Assembly (NCBI RefSeq): GCF_019059575.1
Contig: NW_024883117.1
Span: 16,001 to 80,000, forward strand
Direction of reading: 5' to 3'
From: Amphibalanus amphitrite
Lineage: Eukaryota > Arthropoda > Thecostraca > Balanomorpha > Balanidae
DNA: 64,000 nucleotides
Below, one piece after another: positions 41,991 through 53,864 of the stretch. Within the stretch, counting starts at the first letter, position 1. Every line of letters starts with the position of its first letter. The notes under the pieces were generated by a model. It was not told where the DNA came from. It searched no databases and worked only from the letters and a program-made list of their open reading frames with translations. Position numbers and translations under genes: made by a program.

Positions 41991-44900
41991 AGACAGGTGG
42001 ATCAGGGAGCACTGAAGCACACCGGCGGGTTTTGAAGTGTAATTTCATGCGGTGATCCCCGAGTGGCTCCAGAGGTGAAATAACTGAACTGAACTTAGCG
42101 TGAGCTCTACCTCCGTCTTTCGGCAAGAAACAGGGAGCGAGTGAGTTGGAATGTAAAGAGGGCAACATTAGGATTCTCAGCTGAAACGTGACGACAGATA
42201 CAGTGACAGACAAACGTGACGAAGATGGTGCCGACAGTTTCAGTCGTGACCTACCTTGTGTCGGTACGTCCCTGATGTCAATATATCTTCACTCGGAAGA
42301 CGGCTTCACAGTCACCCTGCGAAAGGAAACTTAATGTCACTGACAGTTTCATTTGAACGACCCTACGGGCACCTGTGCCCTCCCTCAACACACCGCCCCT
42401 TTTATCTTTTAAATTCTCAATACAGGCTACTCATCGGAAAGCGTACATCTTCCCACTAACTAGCCGATACTAAAGTGACGTGCATGGCTCCGAACGGACC
42501 ATATGCAGAAGCTGAGCCGCGCCCGCCGGCCCTCTGCCAGCCCTCAGACGACTTATCGTCACCCTCCGTCCGACCTCTCCGGCAGGGACTGATAGGCGAT
42601 CAGTCGAGCGGGCGGGGCGGGGCGTGCACGATCGAGAGCCATGAGACAAGCCACGCGCAGCCACTTACGGCTGTATTTGCAACAATGTGGACAACCACAT
42701 GCCGAATCACACACAGCACACAGCACCAAGCACGTTTAAGTGTTTTACTCTGTAAGACATGGGCATACATTCGTCGGAGTCCCTGATCTACCATATCCAG
42801 TACCCACTCCTCAATGAACACGCCCCTTCCCTAACAGGCCGCAACTACCTACCTTCCAGGCCACAGCGGCAACACCGGTCCAACGGCAATTTAGTAATGA
42901 ACGACTGAGCTGTACTGTACGAGCACCGCAGCTCTAGCACCGCAGTGAACCGTGGCCGCTTAGCCGTGACAAGCCGCCGTGGCAGCTCGATAGCTGTGAG
43001 TGTGACAGACCGCGACAGCTGCGGCAGCCGTGACCGTGGCAGCTCGACAGGCATTGACAGTGCTGCGGCTCAGCAGCCATGACCACGGCATCTCGGCAGG
43101 CACTGACAGCAGTAGCAGCCCTTGGCAGGCATTGTCAGTGCAGCGGCTGCGGATCAGACCAGTGGGCCCAGAGGGCACCGCACCCCTTGACGACCGGCGA
43201 CCTCAGTGACAGGCCGGTCGGACCGCGGCAGTGGATGGCGTCACCCCTCGGTATCGACAGGTTTGACGGGTGCCTGCGGTAGGGGGATATGGAGGGGAGG
43301 GTGTTGTGGCCAGCTGCTGGTAACCGCCAAACTGATCAGCAGCCAGTTTTGGTGCCGTGAATGTGAATAAGTTATTGCTGAGCGAACGCGACGTTGGCAG
43401 CACTTTCTCCAGTGATCTGGCCGGCCTCACTATTAAGACCTTTCCATGGCCCCAACGGCCGACACGCTTGTCCTAATGTATTCACCAGGAATAGACACGA
43501 GACAACTGTAATACAAGGTCACAATAGCATTGCCCTGCATGCTCAGTGACTGCTGTGATTATCATGATTCGTTTACTTGATTTATTTACTGTTGCTGAGT
43601 CACCATATAAAAAATCACAGCGCCCAGCCAGCCGTTCGTCATGCAATCGAAAGCTTTGTTACCAGCCCAGGGAAATGGCCTCCCCGACACTATCGCCTCT
43701 CGAGTCACGTCACATAACGGCTGCCTTTTCACCTCACACGAACAAACAGCCACAGCCCAAATCAGAGCTCACCAGCCACGGGGTACAACATCAGAACAGC
43801 TGAACGGCTAACTGTTCCCATGACATCGGCGGCAGAGTGCATTTTCACCCCTTTCATAGCCACACACGGCACCGAAATAGACCATGTGAGATCAACAGCT
43901 CCGGAATCGGGTCAGTGAAGATGTGAATATCTTTGAGAGAGCTCCCCTATGCTTCAGCTTGTCATACCGAATGAACCTTTTCGATATTCACTACCGTATG
44001 CATACCACTATGGCGAGCCGAGGACTGATGATTCATACATTGCCAGACATGCAGAGCTACACTGGCGACTGGCTGGGTGACCGTATCGCGTAAACCGCCC
44101 AGCTGCAGCCCAAACAGAGCTGCGTCCGAGACTGACGAGGGGACCAGCGATCGGGCCAGTCCCTGTCCTCAACCAGAGGGATTACATTCGTACGACTCAT
44201 AATAAACAAACGCCGCATCGAGTGTTCTTCTCGGGTGTACTTCAATCCCGATCTAACTGCTGATTGATGGCGTCAAGCTACGCAAAATCGAATAGCTGTG
44301 AGAATAGTATACGAATTCCGCACCTCGTAAGCCTGAGATCCTGCTCAGTTCTAGAGGAGTAAAGTCCCACGACACACGCATCGAGCGTTCAAATATGCCT
44401 GTCAAAATAATCAAAACCTAGAAATACGACTACAGCAGAGGCGGCGAATAACAGGAATGAGGGCAAACGTAAACGTTACAGCGAAAGGCTCGAGGTTAGA
44501 AACTACACTTCCTTGACCTCTTCTGGATAGGTATCCACTGAATGTGGCATCATAATAATTACAGATGGTTTTACCACAAATTAATATGCAATTATTGCGC
44601 GGATCAACTGGACAGACAGGCACAAGGTGACCGGCCAGGAATACACTGTCACGATCGACGAATGCGAGCTAAAGGCTCCATCCCACATCCAGAACCATGG
44701 TCAACACTGACCGTACTGCCCGCCCCATCCTGAGCCGCCCCAAGTCGCCGCAGAGTCAGCCTGCCGCACCCACCTGATTATCAACGGTCAGCTTCTCCAA
44801 AAGCACTGCCCCGAGCACCACCACTGTACCGCAGATCCCAGCCTGCCACCCGACAGACCACAGCACAGCGCACCACACCACGGGGAGACCACTGGCCAGA

Positions 44901-45120
44901 CGCCGCACAGACCAGCGGACAGACGCCGCGCCCCTTCTACTCGCAACACCACCAACGCTCGTCGGCAGACCCGTCACACACACTGGCGTGGCTCCCTCCC
45001 TACACAGGCGGACGACGACCGCCGCACAGCCAGCTTCCCGAGCCGGCCGCCAGGGGCGCTAGCGTACAGGGCAGTGTAGACAGCAGTGCTAGCGCCAGTG
45101 GTAGACTCAAGGTAGGCTGA
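41991..45120. other. No gene seen
   Basis: Degenerate GTGGCAGCTCGACAGGC-type repeats lie at 42955-43140. Otherwise nothing recognised. Confidence 0.4.
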
Positions 45121-47150
45121 TACAGCCACAAAGTAAGAAACATTGTGGACTCACGCACAGACGTGACTTGCAAAGGAGGATAATGGTGGTGTTCACAAGG
45201 TGTACACTACAGTGTATACTGTTAGCATGTAAGACATGAAATTTTATTTGGGATAATTATGCATTTCTTACACTAGCAGAAAAAAACATTCACATGTTTA
45301 GAAAGAGAAGAATGCTAACAATAGTCATCATTACTCCAGTCAATATAAAAATTAATAGATAAAATGCATACAGATGGAGCAAAGAACAATAGAAACTTCA
45401 AAACATTGCACTACTTGGAACATTAACACATCTGCTTTTTAGGAAAGTCATTTTTTGTGTTACACAACATGCTAAAACCATTCAGTGTGCTTTATCATCA
45501 AAATAAAGCAGAGATGTAGGTGTACAAACTGTACATTGTAAAAAATTCAGCATGACATGGAAAATGGTATATTAAACTGGTAAAGGTGGGCAGGGAGCAG
45601 CCAACAAGGCAGCATGGATGATAGTGAACTCAGGACAAATAGCAGTCGGTGGGTGGAGCAGCCACAGCCAGCAGAAGTCACTTCAGTGGGGCAGATTGTG
45701 CTCAAAGTTGTTGGGCAGCTCAGTTGCACCCAATTGTCCTGAAGCCTGGGAATGCATGATAGACAGACTACAGGTCATAGGGGTTGACGGCCTGCTGTAC
45801 ACCAGCTCTGCTTAATATCTATCCAATCAAGCTTCAAATAAACAAAATGCTTTGCTGCTAAGACACCACCCACAGGAAAGGTAGGAACTTACTTTAAAAT
45901 AAACATGGTTACATCATATCATCATTCATTAAACTACAAACAAAAATATTGAAAAGAGCAGTGAGTGAGAAGGCCTGTTATGGTCAAAATGGCTGTCAAA
46001 AATATGTAAAGCATTACAGATCATGGCAGCGGTAGCCACGGTGAGGGTACCTGCCAAAGATGGGGAAGCAGATAAGAAGAACGTGGACAATATCCAAACT
46101 TTGCACACTTCTTTGCAGAAAACTTATCAAAAGGTTAACTTGGCAAGCCAATTGAAGTCTTGCCCATGTAAATAGCCTCACAAGGACAACATTCTTAAAT
46201 TCAAATAATGTCTTTTATCCTTATGACAGGCAAACATCTTACTCTTGAGCTGAATCCCAACACATCCCAATCCCAATCCCAAAACGAATACCTACACAAG
46301 AAGTCGTTAAATACACAATCTCATCTGGTCAGAATCATACAAACTGTCAGAATAACAAATTTCATTAAAATGTAGAAGAAATAGGCAAAGGGTGTATAAC
46401 TACGGGATAGGAAGCGTCTATTGAAGACAGCTTTAATTCTTAAATAATTCATAGAAATTGCAAAACAAAATAACTTACACATTATCATAAGCTATGGAAA
46501 AATCCAATGTTTAAATACCTTTGAAACGGCCGATGACGATGCGTGGAGAAATGATAATTAAAACTTCGTCAAAAAATAAATAGTTTATAAAATAACAGAT
46601 ATTCTGAAGATCAGTTGCTAACCACAATGGATGTCGTCGTCGGACGCCGCCACTCCCATCGTCAAGGATCAGAAAAAAACTGATGTTCAAAAAATAATAT
46701 TTTACATAGAATAAAAGTTTTTAAGTTTGGTACCTTAAATTTAAACAAAATAAATATGCCTATAAAATTTCCACATAGAAATAGTCAAAATAAAGACAAA
46801 CTAGGCACAAAACTGAATTAAATAGCTCTTTATTTAAACCTTACGTCATCAAAAGTGGTATCCATGGCAACAATTCATTTTCATGGGCTGTAAGTGACGC
46901 AGATGAGACAAAACATTACGAGTTACAAAAACAAACAGAGATAACTAAAGGCATACGGTAAATACTATTTTGTGAATTAATTGCGATTTATCACCGAAAA
47001 CTGTAAATTATTAAGCGAGATGTGTACCAGTGTGGACTGTGGGTGCAAGGTTTGTTGCTCGAATTATTGTGGAGTGTAACGACGGCGTGTAAACGCACCG
47101 ACATCAACTCTACCTGTTCCATAAAATGTAAGTAACTGCGGGTTTATACT
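45121..47150. other. AT-rich stretch, no gene assigned
   Basis: Composition changes from GC-rich to clearly AT-rich at about 45.2 kb. A 50-codon open frame (46024-46176, MAAVATVRVPAKDGEADKKN...) has no recognised relatives. It could be a long untranslated exon or intron. Confidence 0.35.
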
Positions 47151-49055
47151 ATCATTGCTATCATCGATAAAGATTGCCTAATTGTTGCTGTTCTGTTTCT
47201 CACCTAAGGGCTGCTTGTGTCTTTGCTCGTCTCAGACCATTACAGGAGCAGAGCCTGAAACACTCATCCTCCGGCCTCCGGTGCAAGAGGCTGGACGCGG
47301 CCCACTTGCTTTTGCCCAACTCGAACTTCCGCAGGGGGTCGCGCTGGACGCCCGCACGGGTACGAGTAAATAGGTTCCACCGAGTGGCAGCCAGAGGTGC
47401 GCGGGTAGGTATGTACCGTCGACTGTTGCTGTAAGGTGGCCCAAGGTCGATACCTCATGGACCTCCACTCCCTCCGGCAGCGATGGCCGGGCTCCCGGCA
47501 GTCCGGTGCTTATCCGCTGTGAGTCTGTGTCGGCCACTGGTTTATAACCTGCCGATCGAGCGTGACTCTAGAAGGCAGTGCCAGCAATGCGGCAGCTTGG
47601 AGCACCCATTCACCTCCGCGGCGCTAGAACCGGCATCAGCTGTGGGGCGTCGCCACGACGGCGTGTTAGCGGTCGCTGGCGCAGCTGGGTCCTCACACGG
47701 AGCCGTACGGCCCGTAATGGTACGGCTATGCCCGGCTACTGCCGCGTTGAGTTGGAGGGATAACAACGACAGCAGCCTCCGTGGCAGTGGCTCGGTTGGT
47801 AAATGTACTCGTAGAACCGCTAATGATTGTCAATGCCTTGCATTGCGGTCTAATGGAGATAGTACCCATTACCAATGACTAATGAGGGCGTTAACCGTAG
47901 GTTATTTGAAATACACAAACACTGTTCGTTAGAATTGTATTTTTCAATTATATAAGGCCGGATACTGTGCCGATCACTCGACCTCCGTCAGCGTCCTGCG
48001 TCCAGTGACATGTAGGTAATCTCATACCTGGCACGTTGTAGGTAACTACCGACTGCCAAGACCGGGCTTGGCCGGGTTTTGTTTTGTGACAGTTTTGGCG
48101 GTCAGAGCCGGCAGGGCTGGCCGTGCAGTAACATACCGCTAGCATGGGGGGGGGAGGGTCGGAAGAGCATTTTAGCATCGACAATCTCAAACGCGTTTTG
48201 GCTGAGACTTTCCATGCGAATCACGCGGCATCCATGCGTTCATTCTGTGGACACTTAACCTGAAATTTTTATATCGAAGCCTTAGCCCATTTAGGTGCCA
48301 GGCCCGAAAAGGGTCGTAGCAAAGTAATACGGCTCCAATTGCTCCTTCTGTGTCGTCGAAGGTTCAAGAATGGCCAACGCCGGCAAGTGAAAAGTGGTCT
48401 CAAAAATTGTTTCCACATCAGTTTGGGTCCGTGGCTCCGGTTTGGAGCCAACCGTTTTTCTTTCTGCTGTATTTCGAACACTTCTAAGAATTTTTACGAA
48501 TAGCCTTTCTCTGCACCCTGTTTAATTAAGCATCTCTTCTTTTCATATTGCAACCAATCCATCAAGAGGATCAAAGTACGTCAGTCTGGAATAATGGATT
48601 CGGCCGGGATATAGTGTCTGTGGGCTGCATCGCGTCATCTGCTGCTCAATTGATCAATCGCCATGTCGAACAAGTAAGTGCACAATCCGCTTATCCGCAT
48701 TCCGCACACCATTTGATAAATTGCGCACGCTCGACCGAACACTGGTTCGTTGACGTACTTACACACATACACTGGCGAAGACGATGCATTAGCGGTGTCC
48801 ATTGTCGTCAATTTTCCCGTCACCGTAGTCGAGTCGAAATCGTGGAGCGTTTTCTGAAAGTCAACATGTTGGGATGTGTGCCGAGTGTATATGCTTGCAT
48901 ACCTTCGTGTCTAAATTCCACGCCCGGTATTCTCGTGCCCATGCCTGTCCCCGACCAACGGTAACGATATCCAGCACCCGCACTTGAGCTGGGTCCCAGC
49001 TGGAAATGTTGCCGTGCCCACTGCTGTGCCCCTCACCTAACCGGCCCGCTCCGCG
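47151..49055. other. No gene assigned upstream of the DRC11-like exons
   Basis: GC-rich sequence at 47.2-47.8 kb gives short overlapping open frames on both strands without family signal. A 138-codon frame (48548-48964) is unrecognised. The promoter of the DRC11-like gene may lie here but cannot be fixed. Confidence 0.35.
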
Positions 49056-49162
49056 CCGCCCGCCAGGCTGTGTATGTATAGAGCTGTGGACCGAGCCTCT
49101 GCAGTTCTCCTGACCTCACCCCGCGCCGTCCGTCAGGCTGTGTATGGAGCTGTGGAGCGAGG
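49056..49162 (+). repeat. Tandem duplication at the DRC11-like first exon
   Basis: CGCCAGGCTGTGTATGTATA at about 49064 and CGTCAGGCTGTGTATGGAGC at about 49132 begin two copies about 68 bp apart. The second copy carries the ATG used here; in the first copy the frame meets a stop (TAG) at once. Confidence 0.7.
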
Positions 49163-49227
49163 TCCAGGACCACCTGGACGATATAGTCTCCAAGGAGGTG
49201 GCCGCCGCCGGCGCCAAGCCCGAACAT
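49144..49227 (+). CDS. DRC11-like exon 1
   Basis: 28 codons from the ATG to donor GTGAGC, phase 0. An AG (CCGTCAG) lies 7 nt upstream of the ATG, so it may instead be an internal exon whose real start is further upstream. Confidence 0.6.
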
Positions 49228-50330
49228 GTGAGCACTGGCCCCTGGGAAAGTACGGGGGGGGGACGACTGTGACTGGCCACTGGGGCTGGCCAGGGATCAG
49301 AGGACTGGGAAGGCCTGTGGGATAAACTGTGGGGACTCGGGTGATCTTGGAGAGGTTGCTGGGTGAGGTGTGTGTGTGTGGGGGGGGGGGGGGGGGCTAG
49401 ATGCAGTGTCTTTGGAGCCGACTGTCGTGAGCGTTTAGGGACCTAACTTGTGCTTCAAAGTTATCACCCTTAGAATTATTTATCGAGATTCTATTATTAT
49501 TTTGGATATTCCGCGCAGATCAGGCTTGGGGATATGCTGTCTGATTTTTTTTTTTGACAATCAGCTGTATTTATAACATATCCTTACACTCTTGAAATCC
49601 TTGACCACCGATGCGGCCCGGATAAGTCCCTCATCCACAGACTCCCTTCCCCTTACCGCCCCTACAGAACAAGGCTCTGGCGCTGGAGGGGCTGCTGGGC
49701 CTGTACCTGCGTCACCTGCGGCTGCTCAGCGGCCTGGCGCGCTGCTACGACCAAACGGTGCACCCACAGAAGCGGCTGGTGCTCCGGCGTAGTCTGGACG
49801 CCGTCATGGGACGACTGGTCGAGCTCAAGGTGGGACACTGGCACTGGGAGTCGGTGGAAAGATCCTTTCAGCAAAGAATTTTCACCGATGTGTTATCGCA
49901 GATCAAGCGGATGCTTTTCATTGAAAGCTTGTGGGATAACGTAAGCATTATAATAGGACGACGTAATGCAGTGTTTACAGATATTCATTTCAATCATGAC
50001 ATCGGTTAATATATAACTATGTAATCGATTCGTTGGAAGCATTTTGTGACATTTTCTCTCAATCATATTATGGGTTTTTAATTGAAATGATGCATTTTTT
50101 TTGCAACAAATAATCATGTTCTGCATTGTGTGTCACAGCTAGAGCTGGCAAATCTGGAGCTGATGGAGTTTCACTTTTTCGACGACCTGCAAGTGGACTT
50201 TAAGCTGCTGCCGCACGACGCCGAGATGCCGATAGCGCCCTATTTCCGCCTGGAGCGGAAGGACACTCTGGCCGGCGTCAACGAGATCATTGGTGACGCG
50301 CTGAGGAAGCTGGGCGCCATCCAGTCCGAG
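49144..50330 (+). CDS. DRC11/IQCA-like gene, N-terminal exons (partial)
   Basis: Three phase-0 exons: 49144-49227, 49668-49829 and 50139-50330. They encode an N-terminal part starting MELWSEVQDHLDDIVSKEVA, then a helical block with YDQTVHPQKRLVLRRSLDAV and MGRLVELK, then LELANLELMEFHFFDDLQVD and PIAPYFRLERKDT. The motif order HPQKRL.LRR.LD, GR..ELK, FDD and IP..YF matches animal IQCA1/DRC11, an AAA-type subunit of the nexin-dynein regulatory complex of motile cilia and flagella. The IQ and AAA domains are not in the window; the gene probably continues beyond large TE-filled introns, or the locus is truncated. The symbol is left blank because only the N-terminus is seen. Confidence 0.75.
49668..49829 (+). 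CDS. DRC11-like exon 2
   Basis: 54 codons, acceptor CCCCTACAG, donor GTGGGAC, phase 0 on both sides. It carries HPQKRLVLRRSLDAVMGRLV, the most diagnostic block. Confidence 0.82.
50139..50330 (+). CDS. DRC11-like exon 3
   Basis: 64 codons, acceptor GTGTGTCACAG, donor GTAGGTT, phase 0 on both sides. It encodes ELMEFHFFDDLQVDFKLLPH and ends LRKLGAIQSE. Confidence 0.82.
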
Positions 50331-50874
50331 GTAGGTTCCGCCCGAGCGGGGTCTACCGTCCTACTCACTGAAGGCGCTAGGCGCCGTCCAGTAGGAGGTG
50401 GGTGCCGACTGGGCGCGGGTGCGGGTTCAATGAGATAACTGGGCTCTGTCCGGTCGCAGATAGGTGCCGATTGGCCTTGGCGAGGTCCACCGTTGATACA
50501 GGTGGGGAAGCTGGGAGTGGATCACGACGGCTCCGCTGACACGGGCGAGGAGCTGAGACACGGGGCTGCTGTCAGACACGGGTGAGGAAGTTGAGACAAG
50601 GGTCGACGCCCGGCACGGCTGAGGAAGCTGGGTCACGATGCCGCCGTTAACACGGGCGAGGAGCTGAGACACTAGGCCGCCGTGCGACTCAGTGAGGAAG
50701 CTGAGCTCCATCCGCCGTCCAGTCGGGGGTAGTTAGGTGCCGACCGGGTGCGGGCCGGCGCTGACTGCGACAGTACATAATACGTACACGTATATCGGCG
50801 GGAAACCCACGAATGCGGAACGGCCATAAGTAGGTATATGCTTACTGCTTAGTCTGTGCAGGGGCAGATTTGTT
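50331..50874. repeat. Degenerate tandem repeats derived from exon 3 edge
   Basis: Words such as GGGCGAGGAGCTGAGACAC and GAGGAAGCTG recur about every 60-70 bp between 50,480 and 50,705, echoing the exon 3 end GAGGAAGCTGGGCGCCATCC. No coding frame persists. Confidence 0.5.
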
Positions 50875-51190
50875 TGTTTTGTTTTGTTTTGTTGGGTTAG
50901 GCCCTTTCGGTCTGGCAAGACTATTTCAGAGCCGGGAAGATGATAGGATAAAGGGGGAGACATTGGTCTGGGCAGGCACCCTAGTGAGTCGCCGGGGCTG
51001 AGCCCGTCCAAAGGACAGGCCACCCAGCCCCAAGACACTGACTGCACCCGGCTACGGGGTGCGCTCCCTCGAGAGCAGCGGTGCCGCTCCAAGGGAGCAG
51101 CCCGCATGAGATAAAGTTGCCTGTCCAGGCCGGAGGGGGGTTGCGGCGTGGAGGAGAAGGATTTCTGTATCCTGAGGATAGAAGCACGGA
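50875..51190 (-). mobile_element. SINE-like repeat, copy 2
   Basis: Inverse-oriented relative of the repeat at 18,112-18,446, sharing GAGACATTGGTCTGGGCAG and GCCGCTCCAAGGGAGCAGCC. Its tail on the minus strand is (CAAAA)n, here seen as TTTTGTTTTGTTTTGTT. Confidence 0.6.
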
Positions 51191-51270
51191 ACGGTGCAGG
51201 GGCAGATTGACCTGTGTCCTTTATCGACGTAATTTGCAGTACCTACGCGGCACACTACAATCTCAGGAGC

Positions 51271-51537
51271 TCAAGTCAATACCGCCGCCATCAGCCGCAT
51301 CAGGTGAGAGAAGCAAAACATTGCGGCACAGTATACATTCAGGTGCTTCATTATACTGCCATCTAGCGACAAAACTGTAACCATCCGGCACAGTATAACT
51401 TCGGGCGCCGTAGGCTGCTGCCACCTAGTGGCAGAACTATAACCATGCGGCACAGTATAACTTCAGGCGTTATATTATGCTGCCATCTAGCGGTAGAACT
51501 ATAGACATGCGGCACAGCATAACTTCAGGCGCTACAT
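51271..51537. repeat. Tandem repeat of about 62 bp
   Basis: About 3.5 copies of a unit beginning CGGCACAGTATAACTTCAGG and containing TGCTGCCATCTAGCGG. The last unit is split by the mariner-type MITE and continues after it at 52,134. Confidence 0.8.
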
Positions 51538-52133
51538 TACAGGGTGTCCGGAAATTATTTGCCCCTCCATCACCTCGCCGCCATAATTAATAAACAAAAA
51601 GCCCCCTGGTCAAGGTTTATTCATACCAATTAATCCCCTGCCCTGTCCCCATTCCCTCATCCGCTTTGGTATTCCATGGATCAAGATGTCCAGAGTATCC
51701 GCGCTGATGTTCAGCTTCAGGCACACCTTTCACAGGTTCCTCTAAAGTCCGTTTTCTGTGGGAGCTGGTTCAACCTTGATGAGCTCCTTCTTTATGATTC
51801 CCCATGAGGTTTCGATTGGGATTAGGACAGAGGATTATATTTGACTTCCTACTTCATTCCAGTTTTCACCGTAATTTCAGCGCGATGACGCTTTGTCAAA
51901 GAGTTTCTTTCGTCGTGGTAGACACCACGTTTAGGTGCGAGTCACGCCTGCCAAACACATGCCCCTGGCGCCTCACAAGTGTCAAGGTCAGGTGACTGGG
52001 TTAAGTCATGTGGCTAACGGACAGCTGTGGATAGCCTGAGGCATGGTCTTAGCAAATTTTCAACAGTTCTTAAAGCGCACGGTGGGATTATAGCTGAATG
52101 AACAGGGGGCAAATAATTTCCGGACACCCTGTA
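51538..52133. mobile_element. Mariner-type MITE
   Basis: Inverted ends CAGGGTGTCCGGAAATTATT (51540) and reverse complement (52131), about 26 bp, flanked by TA. 592 bp with no open transposase. It sits in a tandem repeat unit, so the empty site is visible. Confidence 0.75.
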
Positions 52134-52139
52134 TGCTGT

Positions 52140-53400
52140 CATACCCTTCTAGGCGGTGGGGGGGGGCATTTTTTGCCCCTCCCTTTGTTTTTTTTTCGAT
52201 ATATCTCCAGAACCGCTGCGCCGATCGTCACCAAACTTTCAGTACCCTCCCGTGAATAGCTATTGCACATTGTGACCAAAACTTTTTCCGAAGGCTATGA
52301 TAGGCGGGCCGCTAATGACGTCAGAGACATTAAGGGTGTAGAATTATCAGAGCTATAAGACTGCTATTTCGAAACTTTGATTTTTTTATTTAGACCCCCC
52401 TTAAAAAAAATGTTGGAGGCAAAAAAAAATCCCAAACGTTTTGCCAATTTCGAAAAAAAAAACGGAATAAATGTGATAGTCCCTACCGTCTTCCATCTAC
52501 ATACACCTAATTTGAGATCGATGATTCCTTTTTGGCCAAGTTATAGCGAAAAAACTGTTCAAAATTGATGGCGTCAAAATTTCAAACTCAATGTTTAGCA
52601 ATTATTGACCACGAAGCGCAAAACAAAGACCACCATTAGACTCCCCGTGACAAGCGGCATCGAATCGATACCCATTTTATGCAAAATATCAATTTTAAAA
52701 CTTGACCTTTTTGACCTGACATTTACCTGACCTCTACCAGGAAGTGATCTAAAGGAAGTGATCATTGTTGTATACGGATGACTTTGCCTATCAGTGGGAG
52801 GCCTTATCCCGTTGGCGATATACTGAATAAACAAACAAACAAACAAACCGTTTCTGATGGTCGTCAAACCAACACCATTGAGGTGGAAATGAAAAATCCG
52901 TCTCTGATGCTCATCATACCAACACCATTGAGTTGGAAATGAAAAATTGGCCACAAAACATGCATCGCACAGCCCTAGTAAAATTGGGTTCATCTGCTTG
53001 CTCATATTGGGTTCTTGGTAACCTGACCTCTGACCTTACCTGGTATCAGTGACCTCTATTAGCAACATATATACTAGGCTACTGACGCTCTATCGCTGAT
53101 TTTCGATTAAATACGTTTTACTCGATGCTTTAGCGCATTCCCTAGAAGACCCGTGAACGGTGAAGCATTTTATCTTTGACCTGACCTGTGATGTCATCGG
53201 TGACCCCGAGTTCAATGAACTTAAAGTTCCTTTGACGAATTTGACAGGGCTATCGAACGTCGCTTGAATTTTGCGAATCCGTCCAGTAGTATCGGCGATA
53301 CGAGGGGGGCAAAGTAGCCTCCCCACCAGGTTTCGCTGTAAACGGACCCCACCAGGGCGTGGGTTCAGGAAGTAGCTTTGATGCCCACGTAACATGCGAC
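52140..53400. mobile_element. Repeat family B element
   Basis: Starts near a G run and CGATATATCTCCAGAACCG, followed by CACCAAACTTTCAG and AATGACGTCAGAG. It closely follows the order of the element at 60,540-61,690 and a fragment at 8,270-8,440. Rich in TGACCT. No coding frame of note. Termini not resolved. Confidence 0.55.
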
Positions 53401-53864
53401 GAAGCTATCAGTGGTGGTTAAAATCCCCCTACGGATAGCCGGTAGGCGCCTACTGTTTGACCAGACCTGACCTGACCCGACATACCCCAAATGCATCTTT
53501 ATCTGATCAAAAGTGGCATGCAATTTGTAATCAGGACACCTGGAAAAATTATGACAACCTCTTTTACAAAGTGCAAGAAGGTCCCGATTTTCCTGAGTTT
53601 TGCATCATTAACCTGACCTGGAAGTTCAACCAATGACGTAGGATCTTAAAATTGGGTATCATCAGCTTCCTTTCGTCACGGGCAACACGCTCGTTTTTTC
53701 GCGAAGCTCCAGCTCGAATAGGGGCAGAACAGCGGGGGGGAGGGGTATGTGTAACGAACCTCCTCCTCGAACGTTAGACGCTTTAAAAGGCCAATACGGG
53801 CGAGGGTCAACTTAATGTACCGGTTTTCGTGATCTGATGACCGGACCTAGAAGGTAACTTGGCC
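53401..53864. mobile_element. Partial TTAA-family element
   Basis: The 53,640-53,810 segment matches the right part of the element at 53,865-54,910 (GACCTTAAAATCGGGTA-like, ACACGCTCGTTTTTTC, GGGCGAGGGT). Its left end is missing or diverged. Confidence 0.45.

Noticed and set aside
45044-45062. CTCF-like motif (GCCGCCAGGGGCGCT)
   Set aside because: A single short motif match with no supporting context.
46024-46176. 50-codon open frame MAAVATVRVPAKDG...
   Set aside because: Too short, no family signal and no splice partners identified.
48548-48964. 138-codon open frame as a gene
   Set aside because: No recognisable domain, no codon or splice support, and composition like its flanks.
50130-50438. 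102-codon open frame as one exon
   Set aside because: It runs past a good donor at 50331 into repeat sequence; the conserved part ends at 50330.
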